From: Chlorobaculum thiosulfatiphilum
Lineage (GTDB): Bacteria > Bacteroidota > Chlorobiia > Chlorobiales > Chlorobiaceae
Reading direction: 5' to 3'
Length of the DNA: 64,000 nucleotides
NCBI RefSeq assembly: GCF_006265165.1
Contig: NZ_VDCH01000001.1
Coordinates: 62,001-126,000, forward strand
The position numbers and the translations under genes are program-made. Of the stretch, positions 9,133-18,225 are shown in pieces (the first letter of the stretch is position 1; every line of letters begins with the position of its first letter). The notes under the pieces are model-generated. The model searched no databases, had not been told where the DNA came from, and was given only the letters and a program-made list of their open reading frames with translations.

Positions 9133-10323
9133 TCACACCCGCGCTACCAAAATCCGCCGCATCGCGGCTTCGTCGAGCGGAACGGCGTTGGTTTTGCTTC
9201 TTGTGGCGGGGATGATGGCGTCGAAATCGCTCTCGCTGACGCCGAACTCGCCGAGGCGGGGGAAGGCGTAGCGGGCTTGCCACTCTTCGAGCAGCTCGAC
9301 GAGGCGGCCGCAATCATTCGCGACGTTGCCGGTCGAAGCACCGGTGAGAATGCGGCTGGCGTTGGCGAACTTGCGCAAGCCCGACTCGCCGCCCTCAGAG
9401 GCGAGGAGCTGGCGGATGTTCTCCCGCGTCGCCTCGGCCAGCAGCGTCGCGCAGAGGGTGCCGTGCGGAATGTCGAACAGCCCGCCGACCGACGAGGCGA
9501 AGCCGTGCACGATGCCGAGGCCCGCGTTGGAGAGCGCGATGCCCGACATGAGCGCCGCGTAGGCCATGTCGGCCCGGACGGCCACGTCGCCCGCGCCACT
9601 GCCGCAGGCCAGCTCGAACGAGCGGCTGAAGCGCACGAGGCCGCTGCATGAAATAGCGTCGGTAAACGGGCTGGCGAAGGGCGAGAGGTAAGCTTCGAGA
9701 AGCTGGGTGAAGGCGTCCATGCCCGACGAGGCGGTCAGCTCCGGCGGCGCGCTCGTCATGAGTTCGGGATCGATGATCGCCTCGTTCGGCACGAAGGCCG
9801 CGTGGCGCAGCGAGCGCTTGTAGCCGCCCGGCCCGACGCGGCTGATGACGGCGTTGCTCGTCGCCTCGGTGCCCGTGCCGGAGGTGGTCGGCACGGCGAT
9901 AAACGGAATCTTGCGACCGTCGTGCGGCGTGAAGCCGGGCTGTCCCTCGATGAAGCGCTCGACCGGATCGCGCTGAAGCAGCATCGCCGAAATCGCCTTT
10001 CCGGCATCCACGGCGCTGCCGCCGCCGATGGCCACGACGACCTCGAACGGCGTTTCGCGACCCAGCGCCGCCGCCTCGTCGATCAGCTCCGGCGACGGCT
10101 CGCGATCGACCTCGAGGCAGGCGACCTCCATGCCGGCGCGGCTGAGTTCATCGAGCATTCCCGACGCAACCGGCGAACGCCGCAACGTCTGGCGCCCCGT
10201 GACGAGCAGCATCTTCCGCCCATACGCGGCGGCGATGGCGGGGAGCTTCGAGAGGGTTCCCGCGCCAAAGTGGATGCGCGGCGTCGGCAGCACCGTAAAT
10301 TCCAATATCCGTTCAATCGACAC
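9133..10323 (-). CDS. Iron-containing (group III) alcohol dehydrogenase family protein, 396 aa
   Basis: NAD(P)-dependent dehydrogenase fold. HFGAGTLSKLPAI near the N-terminus, the NAD-binding VVAIGGGSAVDAGKAI, the PTTSGTGTEAT segment, and the metal-binding residues GMDAFTQLLEAYLS (Asp and nearby His-like region) and GIVHGFASSVGGLFDIPHGTLCA (two His) match the family. The start is a GTG at 10323, which overlaps the end of the upstream DUF134 gene by 11 bases, so the two are probably translated together. The substrate is not predictable; butanol, lactaldehyde and phosphonoacetaldehyde enzymes share this pattern. Confidence 0.88.
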   Translation of the reverse strand: MSIERILEFTVLPTPRIHFGAGTLSKLPAIAAAYGRKMLLVTGRQTLRRSPVASGMLDELSRAGMEVACLEVDREPSPELIDEAAALGRETPFEVVVAIGGGSAVDAGKAISAMLLQRDPVERFIEGQPGFTPHDGRKIPFIAVPTTSGTGTEATSNAVISRVGPGGYKRSLRHAAFVPNEAIIDPELMTSAPPELTASSGMDAFTQLLEAYLSPFASPFTDAISCSGLVRFSRSFELACGSGAGDVAVRADMAYAALMSGIALSNAGLGIVHGFASSVGGLFDIPHGTLCATLLAEATRENIRQLLASEGGESGLRKFANASRILTGASTGNVANDCGRLVELLEEWQARYAFPRLGEFGVSESDFDAIIPATRSKTNAVPLDEAAMRRILVARV

Positions 10324-10774
10324 GGCTGTGCCTCCCCTTGCGAATCAGCATTTTGCCGCAGTGCGGGCAGTTCGCCGTCCGGCAGGGTACGCCGGGCACG
10401 TGCGGCTGTTCGTAGCCGCAGTGCAGGCAGATGCAGACGGCAGGCTCCTCCGACTCGCCGGGCAAGCAGCTCCCCTCGATTTTACCCCCCTCGATGCAGA
10501 TGGTCTTGCCGCCAACCAAAGCGTCGGCCACCTTTTTGCGGGCCGACTTGATGATGCGGCCAAAGGTCTGCCGCGAGACCTTCATTTTTTCGGCGGCATC
10601 GGCGTGGTACAGCCCGTCGAGATCGGCCAGGCGCAACGCCTCGACCTCATCGACCGAGAGCACGACGTTCCGGAGCCGGGAGGGCGGAACGCCTTCGGGC
10701 AAAAAGCAGGTAACGCCTGGAAGCTCTTCGACAGAACGGCTGTGAAGCGGTCTGCCGACGCGAGGATTTTTCAT
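10313..10774 (-). CDS. DUF134-family DNA-binding protein with C-terminal zinc ribbon, 153 aa
   Basis: The N-terminal part MKNPRVGRPLHSRSVEELPG and the HTH region EVEALRLADLDGLYHADAAE followed by KMKVSRQTFGRIIKSARKK match DUF134, a sigma-70 region-4-like helix-turn-helix family. The C-terminus has two CxxC pairs (CICLHCGYEQ and CPHCGKMLIRKG), a likely zinc ribbon. DUF134 genes are often found next to iron or molybdenum-cofactor proteins and are thought to be regulators. Here it overlaps the following alcohol dehydrogenase gene, which it may control. Confidence 0.8.
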   Translation of the reverse strand: MKNPRVGRPLHSRSVEELPGVTCFLPEGVPPSRLRNVVLSVDEVEALRLADLDGLYHADAAEKMKVSRQTFGRIIKSARKKVADALVGGKTICIEGGKIEGSCLPGESEEPAVCICLHCGYEQPHVPGVPCRTANCPHCGKMLIRKGRHSRVD

Positions 10775-10865
10775 AACGGCGGTGTCGTTTGAGGCGAGAA
10801 CCCGCTCCCGGCGGGAAAACCGGAAGCAGGTTCCAGCGGGAAAAAATCGATAAACGTCAGAACGA

Positions 10866-11273
10866 TCAGGCCTCGACGGTTTCGGTTTTCACCTCGAAGG
10901 CCGGAGGCTCCATGAGGTGCTTCTTGACAGCGCAGAGATTGGCTGCGTTGATGACCGCATCCTTGTACTTTTCCGGGAAGCTCGGCGGCAGCTCGATGGT
11001 GATGGTGATTTTACCGATGCCTCGCCCGTCGGGTTTCGGCTCGTGGCTCTGCACAACCCGGATGCCGTCGGTCGGAATATCGCGGCTCTGGCAGAAAGAG
11101 AGGACGTAAATGCCCGCGCAAGTGCCTATGGATGCGAGGAAAAGAGTGAAGGGTTCAGGCGCGGAACCTTCGCCGCCAGCCATCACCGACTGGTCGGTCT
11201 TGATGGTGAATCCCCTGAAATCGGCATTGACCTTCTTGCCACCGCCAAACGTCACGATCAAATCGCTGCTCAT
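10866..11273 (-). CDS. OsmC-family protein, 135 aa
   Basis: OsmC/Ohr-like proteins detoxify organic hydroperoxides or act as thiol-dependent enzymes. The two conserved cysteines are visible in SIGTCAGIYVLSFCQSRDIP, spaced as in the YhfA-like OsmC branch. The C-terminus keeps AVKKHLMEPPAFEVKTE, close to the usual CPVxxxL region but without a third Cys pair. The domain is full length. It is the first gene of a short same-strand set with the DUF134 gene, about 90 bases apart. Confidence 0.88.
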   Translation of the reverse strand: MSSDLIVTFGGGKKVNADFRGFTIKTDQSVMAGGEGSAPEPFTLFLASIGTCAGIYVLSFCQSRDIPTDGIRVVQSHEPKPDGRGIGKITITIELPPSFPEKYKDAVINAANLCAVKKHLMEPPAFEVKTETVEA

Positions 11274-11383
11274 AAAAATATCTTATTACGGATTGTGGGT
11301 ATCTTAATTTTGTGCGCCCCAATAATAACCATCTGACGACTGAGAAGCAACGCCCGCCGGAGAGGAGAGTTCCGAAATCGAAA

Positions 11384-12148
11384 TCACATCAGGCTCAGGA
11401 ACGGAAACCGCAACGACATCACGGCGGCGAACCAGACGAACGTTTCGGTCAGCTCGCTGCATGCGCCGAGCACGTCGCCAGTGACGCCGCCGATCTTGCG
11501 GCGGCTCAACAGGCCGAGGGCGAGCGTTGACGCAGCGGCGCTCGCCATGAGGAAGAGCGCTCGCGGCCAGCCGAAGCCGACCGGATAGAGAAGAAAGACG
11601 AATACCGAAGCGACGGCGACAACGAAATGCGGCCACCCCGCGCCTTCGACGAAGGCGGTCGCCGTGCCGCCCTCGGCTCGCGCGTACGGCAACCGCGCGG
11701 CGAGCACCACCTGCCCCATGCGGGCGAGCATCACGCCGGCGATCATCGTGCCGAACGCGCCGTACCGCACGAGTTCGAGCAGGCAGACAAATTTGAAAAG
11801 CATCACGAGGATCAGCGCCAGCGAGCCGAACGAGCCGACGTTGGGATCTTTCATGATCCGTAGCGCCGCCTCGCGGTTGCGCCCGCCGAAAAAGCCGTCG
11901 GCGAGATCGGCGAGGCCATCGGCGTGAATCCCCCGCGTCAGCACGATGCCGCCGCCAAGCGCGAGGAGCGCGGCCATCTCGAACCATCCGGCAAACACGC
12001 CGACGCGAGCGAGCAGCACTTCGAGCGTACCGATGACGAGGCCGACGAGCGGAAACCAGTAGAGCGAGTCGCTGAAACGCTCGGCATCCCGGCCCGGCAC
12101 CGGCAGCGCCGTCAGCGTACGAAGCGCCGTCACGAGGCCGCCCGCCAT
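11384..12148 (-). CDS. cobS: Adenosylcobinamide-GDP ribazoletransferase (cobalamin synthase)
   Basis: Membrane enzyme that joins AdoCbi-GDP and alpha-ribazole (phosphate) in the last steps of B12 assembly. MAGGLVTALRTLTALPVPG is the typical CobS start. Motifs include GLVIG, the metal-binding GIHADGLADLADGFFGGRNR and RIMKDPNVGSFGSLALIL, with several hydrophobic helices. I start it at the ATG at 12148; the open frame extends further upstream, but that part overlaps the hydrolase gene and is an Arg-rich shadow. The hydrolase stop and the cobS start overlap as ATGA, so they are translationally coupled. Confidence 0.95.
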   Translation of the reverse strand: MAGGLVTALRTLTALPVPGRDAERFSDSLYWFPLVGLVIGTLEVLLARVGVFAGWFEMAALLALGGGIVLTRGIHADGLADLADGFFGGRNREAALRIMKDPNVGSFGSLALILVMLFKFVCLLELVRYGAFGTMIAGVMLARMGQVVLAARLPYARAEGGTATAFVEGAGWPHFVVAVASVFVFLLYPVGFGWPRALFLMASAAASTLALGLLSRRKIGGVTGDVLGACSELTETFVWFAAVMSLRFPFLSLM

Positions 12149-13035
12149 CAGGCGAGCCTCCCGACGAAAGCCCGGACGCCTTCGACGAACTCGCGCGGCT
12201 TCTCCTCCTGCGGCAGGTGGGCGCAATCGGGAATCACGAGCAGCTCCGACTTCGGCAGCTCTTTCGCCAAACGGAAACTCTCCTCCGTCTTGACGGTGAG
12301 GTCGTGCTCGCCCGTCACGACGAGCGAGGGCGTCGAGACCGATGACACGCGCTTGTCGAAATGGAGGCGATGCGTTTCGAGGAACAGCTCCCAGAATCCC
12401 CGCGACCAGTCCCCCACCATCAGGTCGCTCCTGAACGCGGCAAGCGTCTCGCCGGACAGGCGCGACTTGACATGCCAGAATCCCCGGATGTTCTTGTCGT
12501 AGAGCTTGGTGATAATCGCCTTCATGAGCCGCGAAAAAACCGGCGTCATCGCCCTCATGAAGGGCTTCATAACCGCCGGAACCTCGCTGTTGGCGTAGCC
12601 GCTGTAGATCATCGCGCCGACGAGCACGAGGCCCTGTACGCGCCGTGGATGGCGCAACGCCGTCAGGAGCGCCAGCGTACCGCCGGTGGAGTTGCCGACG
12701 AGCACGGCGCGATCCATGCCGAGCTTGCCCATCAGCGCCACAACGAGGTCACACTGCGCTTCGGGGCTGTAGCGCGCTTCGTTGGATCGGGACGGCACGG
12801 GGCGCGAGGTGAGGCCGAAGGCCGGGCGGTCGAACAAGAGAACGGTCGCGTTTTCGGACAACGGAACCGCCACGTCGCGCCACGAGCGGATGCTCAGGAA
12901 GCTGCCATGCAAGAGCACGATGAAGGGCGGCCTGCCGCTGCCGTAGAGTTTGTAGTGCACCCGGAAGCCGTTGCAATCGATGAACTTGCTGTCGCTGTCG
13001 GCCCGCTGGCGCTGTATGTCGAGAAAAGAGTCCAT
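12148..13035 (-). CDS. Alpha/beta hydrolase between cobT and cobS, 295 aa
   Basis: Complete alpha/beta-hydrolase fold: oxyanion HGSFLSIRSW, nucleophile elbow VLVGNSTGGTLAL (Ser), acid VTGEHDLTV and His IPDCAHLPQEEKP. The start MDSFLDIQRQRADSDSK at 13035 lies six bases after the cobT stop, and the end overlaps the cobS start by 4 bases, so it sits inside the cobamide assembly operon. The last upstream intermediate needs alpha-ribazole-phosphate dephosphorylation (normally CobC), but this fold is an esterase/lipase type and not a phosphatase. No phosphatase gene is visible here, so its role is open. It resembles the BchO-like/meta-cleavage hydrolase group in length. Confidence 0.85.
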   Translation of the reverse strand: MDSFLDIQRQRADSDSKFIDCNGFRVHYKLYGSGRPPFIVLLHGSFLSIRSWRDVAVPLSENATVLLFDRPAFGLTSRPVPSRSNEARYSPEAQCDLVVALMGKLGMDRAVLVGNSTGGTLALLTALRHPRRVQGLVLVGAMIYSGYANSEVPAVMKPFMRAMTPVFSRLMKAIITKLYDKNIRGFWHVKSRLSGETLAAFRSDLMVGDWSRGFWELFLETHRLHFDKRVSSVSTPSLVVTGEHDLTVKTEESFRLAKELPKSELLVIPDCAHLPQEEKPREFVEGVRAFVGRLA

Positions 13036-13040
13036 GTTGT

Positions 13041-14102
13041 TCAGTCGTGTTTGCCGGAAACTCCCGCCGAACTGAAGGTAGCCATTTCGTTGCAGATTTT
13101 CACCGACGCTTCGATCACCTGCATCGCCATCGCCGCGCCGGTGCCTTCGCCGAGCCGCAGGTCGAGGTCGAGGATCGGCCTTGCGCCGAGCTTTTGCATC
13201 ACCGCGCGGTGCCCCTGCTCGTTGGAGAGGTGGCTGAAGAAAAGGTAGTCGCTCACCTTGCACGAGAGCTTGATGGCGCAAACAGCCGCCGAACTCGAGA
13301 TGAAGCCATCCACCACCACCGGCACTCCGACCGACGCCGCGCCGAGAATCAGGCCGCAGATGCCCGCGATCTCAAAGCCGCCAAGCGCGGCGAGCACTTC
13401 GAGCGGGGTGGCGAGCCGGACGCGATTGACCTCGATTGACCGCTCGATCACCGCAATTTTGTGGCGCAGCCGCTCGTCGTCGATACCCGTGCCGCGCCCG
13501 GTGATCGACTCGACCGGCAGATCGAGCAAGGTGGCATAGAGCGCCGTGGCAGGCGTGGTGTTGGCGATGCCCATTTCGCCGGTAGCGAGGAGATCGTACC
13601 CCTGCGCGCGCGCCTCGATGGCAAGCTCCGCGCCCGCCATGATCGCATGCAAGGTCTCGTCGAGGCTCATCGCCGGGCCGTGCGCCATGTTCGCCGAGCC
13701 GTGCTTCACCTTGCAGCGGCGCAGCATTGGATGCTCCGCGAAATCGTGATTCACCCCCATATCGACCACTTCGAGATCGGCCCCGGCATGGCGCGACAAG
13801 ACGTCGATGGCCGCGCCGCCACCGAGCATGTTATAGACCATCTGCGGCGTCACCTCGGCGGGATAGGCCGACACACCCTCGGCAGCCACGCCATGATCGC
13901 CCGCAAAGCAGAAGACTTTCTTTTTCGACAGCGACGGCTTGACGGTGCCGGTCGCGATGCAATATTTCATGGCGATCTCTTCGAGCCGCCCAAGGCTCCC
14001 CTGCGGTTTGGTCAGATCGTCAAGATGCGCCTGAACTGCACCCGTGAGGGACATATCGACAGGCTTGACGGAGGCAAGAAGCTGCTGGAATCGGTCGGTC
14101 AT
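13041..14102 (-). CDS. cobT: Nicotinate-nucleotide-dimethylbenzimidazole phosphoribosyltransferase, 353 aa
   Basis: CobT makes alpha-ribazole-5'-phosphate from dimethylbenzimidazole and nicotinate mononucleotide, activating the lower ligand of B12. Family signatures are [61 protein letters not shown], and the C-terminal [13 protein letters not shown] (catalytic Glu region). The length is as expected. It pairs logically with bluB (lower-ligand synthesis), cobU and cobS in the same block. It is followed six bases later by the alpha/beta hydrolase. Confidence 0.97.
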   Translation of the reverse strand: MTDRFQQLLASVKPVDMSLTGAVQAHLDDLTKPQGSLGRLEEIAMKYCIATGTVKPSLSKKKVFCFAGDHGVAAEGVSAYPAEVTPQMVYNMLGGGAAIDVLSRHAGADLEVVDMGVNHDFAEHPMLRRCKVKHGSANMAHGPAMSLDETLHAIMAGAELAIEARAQGYDLLATGEMGIANTTPATALYATLLDLPVESITGRGTGIDDERLRHKIAVIERSIEVNRVRLATPLEVLAALGGFEIAGICGLILGAASVGVPVVVDGFISSSAAVCAIKLSCKVSDYLFFSHLSNEQGHRAVMQKLGARPILDLDLRLGEGTGAAMAMQVIEASVKICNEMATFSSAGVSGKHD

Positions 14103-14196
14103 GGATGGTACTGATGTTAAATTCGGTGACGAAAAATATGGATAGTTGGATGCTGTACCGAGTGCATTTATAATTGATGATCCAAGCCCTCTCGCC

Positions 14197-14318
14197 TGTC
14201 ATTCTGAACTGAGCAACGCGAAGTGAAGAATCCAGTTCTTTTCATATTGCAGGATAAGTGACTCAATCATAAAGCGTTACAAAAAACTCTTGATTCTTCA
14301 CTTCGTTCAGAATGACAG
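14197..14318. repeat. Inverted repeat element between cobU and cobT
   Basis: The right arm (about 14292-14318) read on the minus strand is CTGTCATTCTGAACGAAGTG followed by AAGAATC. The left arm (about 14197-14232) is the same sequence in opposite orientation, with about 10 extra bases between CTGAAC and CGAAGTG. This is a transposon-free miniature inverted repeat, about 120 bp in all. It interrupts an otherwise tight cobU-cobT arrangement. Confidence 0.75.
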
Positions 14319-14338
14319 TGGCGACGAACGGATCAACG

Positions 14339-14857
14339 CTATTTTTTAAGGACAAGCGGCAAGCCGCTGCACAGCAAATACGCCTGCGTGGCGCGTTCGG
14401 CGACTTTGCGGTTGAGCGTTCCGGCCAGGTCGCGGAACTCGCGGGCCATCGCGTTTTCCGGCACGATGCCCATGCCGACTTCGTTTGAGACGAGAATGAT
14501 GTCGCAGGGCGGCGTTTCGAGCACGGCAAGCAGGGCGGCGATCCGTTCGGAGATCGCCGCTTCGGTGCCGAGATGGTGCATCAGGTTGCCCAGCCACACG
14601 GTCAGGCAATCGAGCAGCACCACTCCCGATCCTTCGGGAAGATTCCGCAAAGCCCGATCGATGAACACCGGCTCCTCGACGGTCACGAACTGCCCCTCGC
14701 GCTCCTCGCGATGCTTGTCGATGCGCCGCTGCATCTCGCCATCGAACGCCTCGGCGGTAGCGAGAAAGACCCGCTGATCGTAAGGTTCCGCAAGCCGAAG
14801 CGCGTAACTGCTCTTGCCGCTCCGCGCTCCGCCGGTTACATAGATTACTTCAGGCAT
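14339..14857 (-). CDS. cobU: Adenosylcobinamide kinase / adenosylcobinamide-phosphate guanylyltransferase, 172 aa
   Basis: Bifunctional enzyme that phosphorylates adenosylcobinamide and then transfers GMP to form AdoCbi-GDP. The N-terminal P-loop VTGGARSGKSSYA, the HREEREGQFVTVEEP segment (kinase/guanylylation His) and VLLDCLTVWLGNLMHH (Walker B-like) are intact. ILVSNEVGMGIVPENAMARE and FRDLAGTLNRKVAE close the domain. Full length. It is separated from cobT by the inverted-repeat element and from cbiR by palindromic repeats, so its transcription may be partly independent. Confidence 0.96.
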   Translation of the reverse strand: MPEVIYVTGGARSGKSSYALRLAEPYDQRVFLATAEAFDGEMQRRIDKHREEREGQFVTVEEPVFIDRALRNLPEGSGVVLLDCLTVWLGNLMHHLGTEAAISERIAALLAVLETPPCDIILVSNEVGMGIVPENAMAREFRDLAGTLNRKVAERATQAYLLCSGLPLVLKK

Positions 14858-14885
14858 GGTAATACAAATTGATAATCGATCTTAC

Positions 14886-15067
14886 ATTCAGAAGGGTTTT
14901 AACCCTTCTGACATTCAAAACTCTTACATTCAAATTGCCCCGGCTTTCAAGCCGGGGAACAGATTTCGCCGCCCCTGCTCTTCCCCTTCCCCCCAGAAAG
15001 AGATTGGGCTAAAGCCCATATTTATTGGGTGTTATCCCTTTACCCCGGACTAAAGTCCGGGGCAATT
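14886..15067. repeat. Palindromic intergenic repeats (two types)
   Basis: Type 2 (about 14886-14962): AGGGTTTTAACCCT, spacer with ACATTCA repeats, then CCCCGGCTTTCAAGCCGGGG. Type 1 (about 15001-15067): GATTGGGCTAAAGCCCA, then about 25 bases, then CCCCGGACTAAAGTCCGGGG and CAATTG. Similar copies are near 28000-28115, 35297-35372, 36245-36323 and 51797-51868, always between genes. Confidence 0.85.
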
Positions 15068-15106
15068 GGACAAGAATTATAATCTCCAAAATCATAACGA
15101 ATCCTG

Positions 15107-15898
15107 TCATCCCCGAAACCGCTCCAGCGCCTCGCACGACGACAGAAAGTCGGCCTCCGAGAATATCTCCAGCGTGAACACCTTCGGCTCCCCTTCCGCT
15201 TTTCGCAATGCTTCGACCACCATGTCGAGCGCTTCGGGGCGCATGTAGGCGAGCGAGTTGTGGTCGCGCCCCTCGGTTGTGCCGTGCATGTGCAGTACTT
15301 TCGTGCGCGAGAGGTAGCGCTGAAGATACTCGGCGGTCGGGAAGCCGTAGTATTCGAGATGGCCCACGTCGAGCGTCACCGAAAAGCCGAACTTTTCGAC
15401 CACCGGCCAGACGATCTCGAAGGGGTAGTTCAGGTTCTCGGCGCAGAACATCTCCGGCGGATGACCGCAGCCGTCGAGCAGCATCCGCGCCGAGTCACCG
15501 AGGCTCTCCACGAAGAGCTGCCGCTCCTCGTCGGAAAATGCGTTGATGTCCACGCCTTTGCCCGCCTCGAAGTGCATCACGAAGACCGATTTCGGCAGCG
15601 CCTCGGTAAGCTCGATGATCCTGCGGCACTTGCCGACCGAGCGCTCGCGCTCCTGCCGGTCGGGGCTGCCGAGATAGACGTCGAGCGGCAGGTGCACCGA
15701 GTAGGTGAGGCCGTGCTCTCCGGCCAGCGCGACCAGCTCCCGGATTACCTCCGGCGAGGGCAGGTTGCTGAACTCGTCGGACTCGAAGAGCACCAGCTCG
15801 ATGTCTTCGACCTTGCCCGCGAGGTAGCGCACGTTGGGCAGAATGTCGTCCGGGATGATGTAGGAGGAGGTGCCGAGCCTGAAAGGATAACGGTTCAT
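15107..15898 (-). CDS. cbiR: Cobamide-remodelling phosphodiesterase CbiR-like TIM-barrel protein, 263 aa
   Basis: This is an AP-endonuclease-2/xylose-isomerase-like TIM barrel, with YSVHLPLD (metal His), [11 protein letters not shown] (His/Glu), CAENLNYPF (Glu), [11 protein letters not shown] (Asp/His), [15 protein letters not shown] (His) and [11 protein letters not shown] (Glu). CbiR enzymes of this type hydrolyse the alpha-ribazole-phosphate tail from cobamides so that the lower ligand can be exchanged; I recognise it by fold, length and its place in a B12 operon. I start it at 15898 ([18 protein letters not shown]), one base after the btuD stop, and not at an upstream ATG inside btuD. Confidence 0.8.
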   Translation of the reverse strand: MNRYPFRLGTSSYIIPDDILPNVRYLAGKVEDIELVLFESDEFSNLPSPEVIRELVALAGEHGLTYSVHLPLDVYLGSPDRQERERSVGKCRRIIELTEALPKSVFVMHFEAGKGVDINAFSDEERQLFVESLGDSARMLLDGCGHPPEMFCAENLNYPFEIVWPVVEKFGFSVTLDVGHLEYYGFPTAEYLQRYLSRTKVLHMHGTTEGRDHNSLAYMRPEALDMVVEALRKAEGEPKVFTLEIFSEADFLSSCEALERFRG

Positions 15899-15899
15899 A

Positions 15900-17195
15900 T
15901 CAATGCTGCGTCTCTGGTTGCGGCCAGGTCTGTTCGATCCGGGCCATGAGTTCATGAATGTTCGACCACTCCACGGCCCCGCCGTCGCAGAGTTCGCGAG
16001 CCTTTGCCGCCGCCGCTTTGCCGGGGGTGTAGTCGCGCGAGGCGATGCCCGCCGCCAGCCACACCGGCTTGCCCGCTTTCAGCGCCAGTTCGGCAAGATC
16101 GAGGTTGACGAGGTTGCCGGGGCCGAAGGGCACGAGTCCGGCGACGAGGCCGTCCGCCGCTTCGACCATGCGACGCGCCTGCGAGAGCGCCTCGCCGCCG
16201 ACCGGCGAAAAGGGCTGTTCGAGCACGGCGGGAATGTCGAGGGCGCGAGCCGCCTCCGAATCGGAGTCGAGCCGGTTGAGCACCCCGGCGGTCAGGTCGA
16301 ACCCCTCGATGAGCAGCCGCCGGAACAGCTCGATGCCCGATCCGCCGCCGCTGATGACGTGCAGCCGCTTCCGCGCAGGCGGTCGGCGCAGGGCCGCGTC
16401 GAGCACGCCGCTCACCACCGGATTGCCGCTGAAAGGATCGCGCCGTACGCGCAGATCGCAGTCATAGACGCGCCGCAGCAGCTCCTCCTCCATCACCTCG
16501 CCCGGCGAGCCGTTGCGCACGAGCCGCCCCTTGTCGATGAGCATCAGGCGGTCGGCGATCTGCGCGGCGAGGTTGAGGTCGTGGCTCACGAGCAGCACCG
16601 TGATCTTCTCTTCGCGGTTGATGTTCATCAGGATGCGCAGCACCTCTTGGCTGTGGTTGATGTCGAGGTGCGCAATCGACTCGTCGAGCATGATGATGCG
16701 CGGCTCCTGAGCGAGCGCCATCGCGAGCGCCGTGCGCTGCTGCTCGCCCGCGCTGAGCTGGTTGAAGAGGCGATCCTTCAGGTCGAGCACGTTGGTGTAG
16801 ATCATCGCCCGCTCGGCGCTGTCGTGATCGGCGGCGTCCGGCCCGCCCCAGCGCCCGCGCACGCTGCGCCCGATCATGACGATCTCGGCAACCGTGAAGG
16901 CCATCGGCGATTCGAGCTTCTGCGGCACCACGCCGATGAGCGAGGCCCGCTCGCGCGGTTTCAGCGACGAAACCTCGCGCCCGAACAACTCCACCCGCCC
17001 TTCGAGCGGCTTCAAGAGGCCCGTCGCCGTCTTGAGCATGGTGCTCTTGCCGGAGCCGTTCGGGCCGATCACCGAGACGAACTCCCCCTCGGCGATCTCG
17101 AAGCCGACCTCGCGCAGCACCGTGCGCCCCTTGTATCCGGCGGTGACGCCCCGGAAGGCGAGGGCCGGTTTCAGGCGGTCAGTCGATCCAGGCAT
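15900..17195 (-). CDS. btuD: Corrinoid ABC transporter ATPase fused to a C-terminal domain, 431 aa
   Basis: Residues 1-250 are a FecE/BtuD-type ATPase: Walker [16 protein letters not shown]-loop [10 protein letters not shown], signature [12 protein letters not shown], Walker [13 protein letters not shown] and H-loop LLVSHDLN. It powers BtuC with BtuF in import of corrinoids through the inner membrane. After about residue 270 there is an extra ~150-residue domain ([20 protein letters not shown], then [19 protein letters not shown], then [18 protein letters not shown]) that ordinary BtuD proteins lack. It has a Rossmann-like GGGSG start; its role is unknown. The start overlaps the end of btuC by 17 bases. 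Confidence 0.88.
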   Translation of the reverse strand: MPGSTDRLKPALAFRGVTAGYKGRTVLREVGFEIAEGEFVSVIGPNGSGKSTMLKTATGLLKPLEGRVELFGREVSSLKPRERASLIGVVPQKLESPMAFTVAEIVMIGRSVRGRWGGPDAADHDSAERAMIYTNVLDLKDRLFNQLSAGEQQRTALAMALAQEPRIIMLDESIAHLDINHSQEVLRILMNINREEKITVLLVSHDLNLAAQIADRLMLIDKGRLVRNGSPGEVMEEELLRRVYDCDLRVRRDPFSGNPVVSGVLDAALRRPPARKRLHVISGGGSGIELFRRLLIEGFDLTAGVLNRLDSDSEAARALDIPAVLEQPFSPVGGEALSQARRMVEAADGLVAGLVPFGPGNLVNLDLAELALKAGKPVWLAAGIASRDYTPGKAAAAKARELCDGGAVEWSNIHELMARIEQTWPQPETQH

Positions 17196-18225
17196 ACTTC
17201 ATTTTTTTGCGGAGCACGATGAGGAAAAAGGGGCCGCCCGCCAGCGCCGTGACGACGCCGACCGGAATTTCGACCGGGGCCATGAGCGTTCGGGCAAGCG
17301 CGTCGCAGAGCACGAGAAACGCGCCGCCGCCGATGGCCGAGGCGGGAATCAGCCAGCGGTGGTCGGGGCCAAAAATCGAGCGCATGACGTGCGGCACGAT
17401 CAGGCCGACAAAGCCGATCATGCCGCCCATCGAGACCGCCGTAGCCGCGAGCAGCGTCGAGAGCAGCAGGCTCGAAATAGTGACAACCCCGGCGTCGAGG
17501 CCCTGGTAGTGCGCCATTTCGCGTCCGAGCGTCAGCACGTTCAGCGCCGGAGCGAAGAGCCACAGGCCAACAATCGCCGCCAGAATGAAGGCGAGCGACA
17601 CGAACTGCTCCGCCCAGGAAGCTGGCTGAAGGTTGCCGAGCATCCACCAGACCACGGTGTGCATCCCCTCGATGTCGGCGGTCGAAACGAGGAACATGAT
17701 GACGCTCGAACAGATGGCGCTGACGATCACGCCGCTGAGGATCAGGCTGTAAACCGACGGCACGCCCCCCTGATTGGCGATGGCGTAAACCAGCAGCAGC
17801 GTCAGCAAGGCGAAGGCGAACGCCGTCAGCGGCAGGCCAATCGCGCCGATGAACGCGCCGCCGATGAGAATGCTCAACGCCGCGCCGAGTCCCGCGCCGC
17901 CGCTCACGCCAAGCACGTAGGGTTCGGCGAGCGGATTGCGCAGGATAGCCTGGAACACCGTGCCGGAGGTCGAGAGGGCCGCGCCGACGAGCATTCCCAT
18001 GAAGAAGCGCCCAAGCCGCAGGTCGAGAATGGCGCGGCCCGAAACGCTCGCCGTGTCGGGCAGGCCGACGCCCGACGGGCCGAGCATCGCCGACACCGCG
18101 AAGAGCACCGGCACGGCGGCGGCGAGCAGGAGCGCCCGGCGACGGTTCTTCGGCGAACCGTTGAACGGAGCGGGTCGGCAGCCGTCGCCGCATTTGGATG
18201 TGGAGCCTCCCTTCGCCAGACTCAC
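17179..18225 (-). CDS. btuC: Corrinoid ABC transporter permease, 348 aa
   Basis: FecCD/BtuC-family permease with about ten membrane helices. LRLGRFFMGMLVGAALSTSG, QAILRNPLAEPYVLGVSGGA and the C-terminal GGMIGFVGLIVPHVMRS (coupling loop) are typical, ending in GVVTALAGGPFFLIVLRK. The start is a GTG at 18225 that overlaps the cobO stop as GTGA and has a purine-rich GGAGTGGAGGA just before it. The frame is open further upstream, but that part overlaps cobO and is not protein-like. It forms the importer with BtuD and BtuF of the same operon. Confidence 0.92.
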   Translation of the reverse strand: MSLAKGGSTSKCGDGCRPAPFNGSPKNRRRALLLAAAVPVLFAVSAMLGPSGVGLPDTASVSGRAILDLRLGRFFMGMLVGAALSTSGTVFQAILRNPLAEPYVLGVSGGAGLGAALSILIGGAFIGAIGLPLTAFAFALLTLLLVYAIANQGGVPSVYSLILSGVIVSAICSSVIMFLVSTADIEGMHTVVWWMLGNLQPASWAEQFVSLAFILAAIVGLWLFAPALNVLTLGREMAHYQGLDAGVVTISSLLLSTLLAATAVSMGGMIGFVGLIVPHVMRSIFGPDHRWLIPASAIGGGAFLVLCDALARTLMAPVEIPVGVVTALAGGPFFLIVLRKKMKYAWID

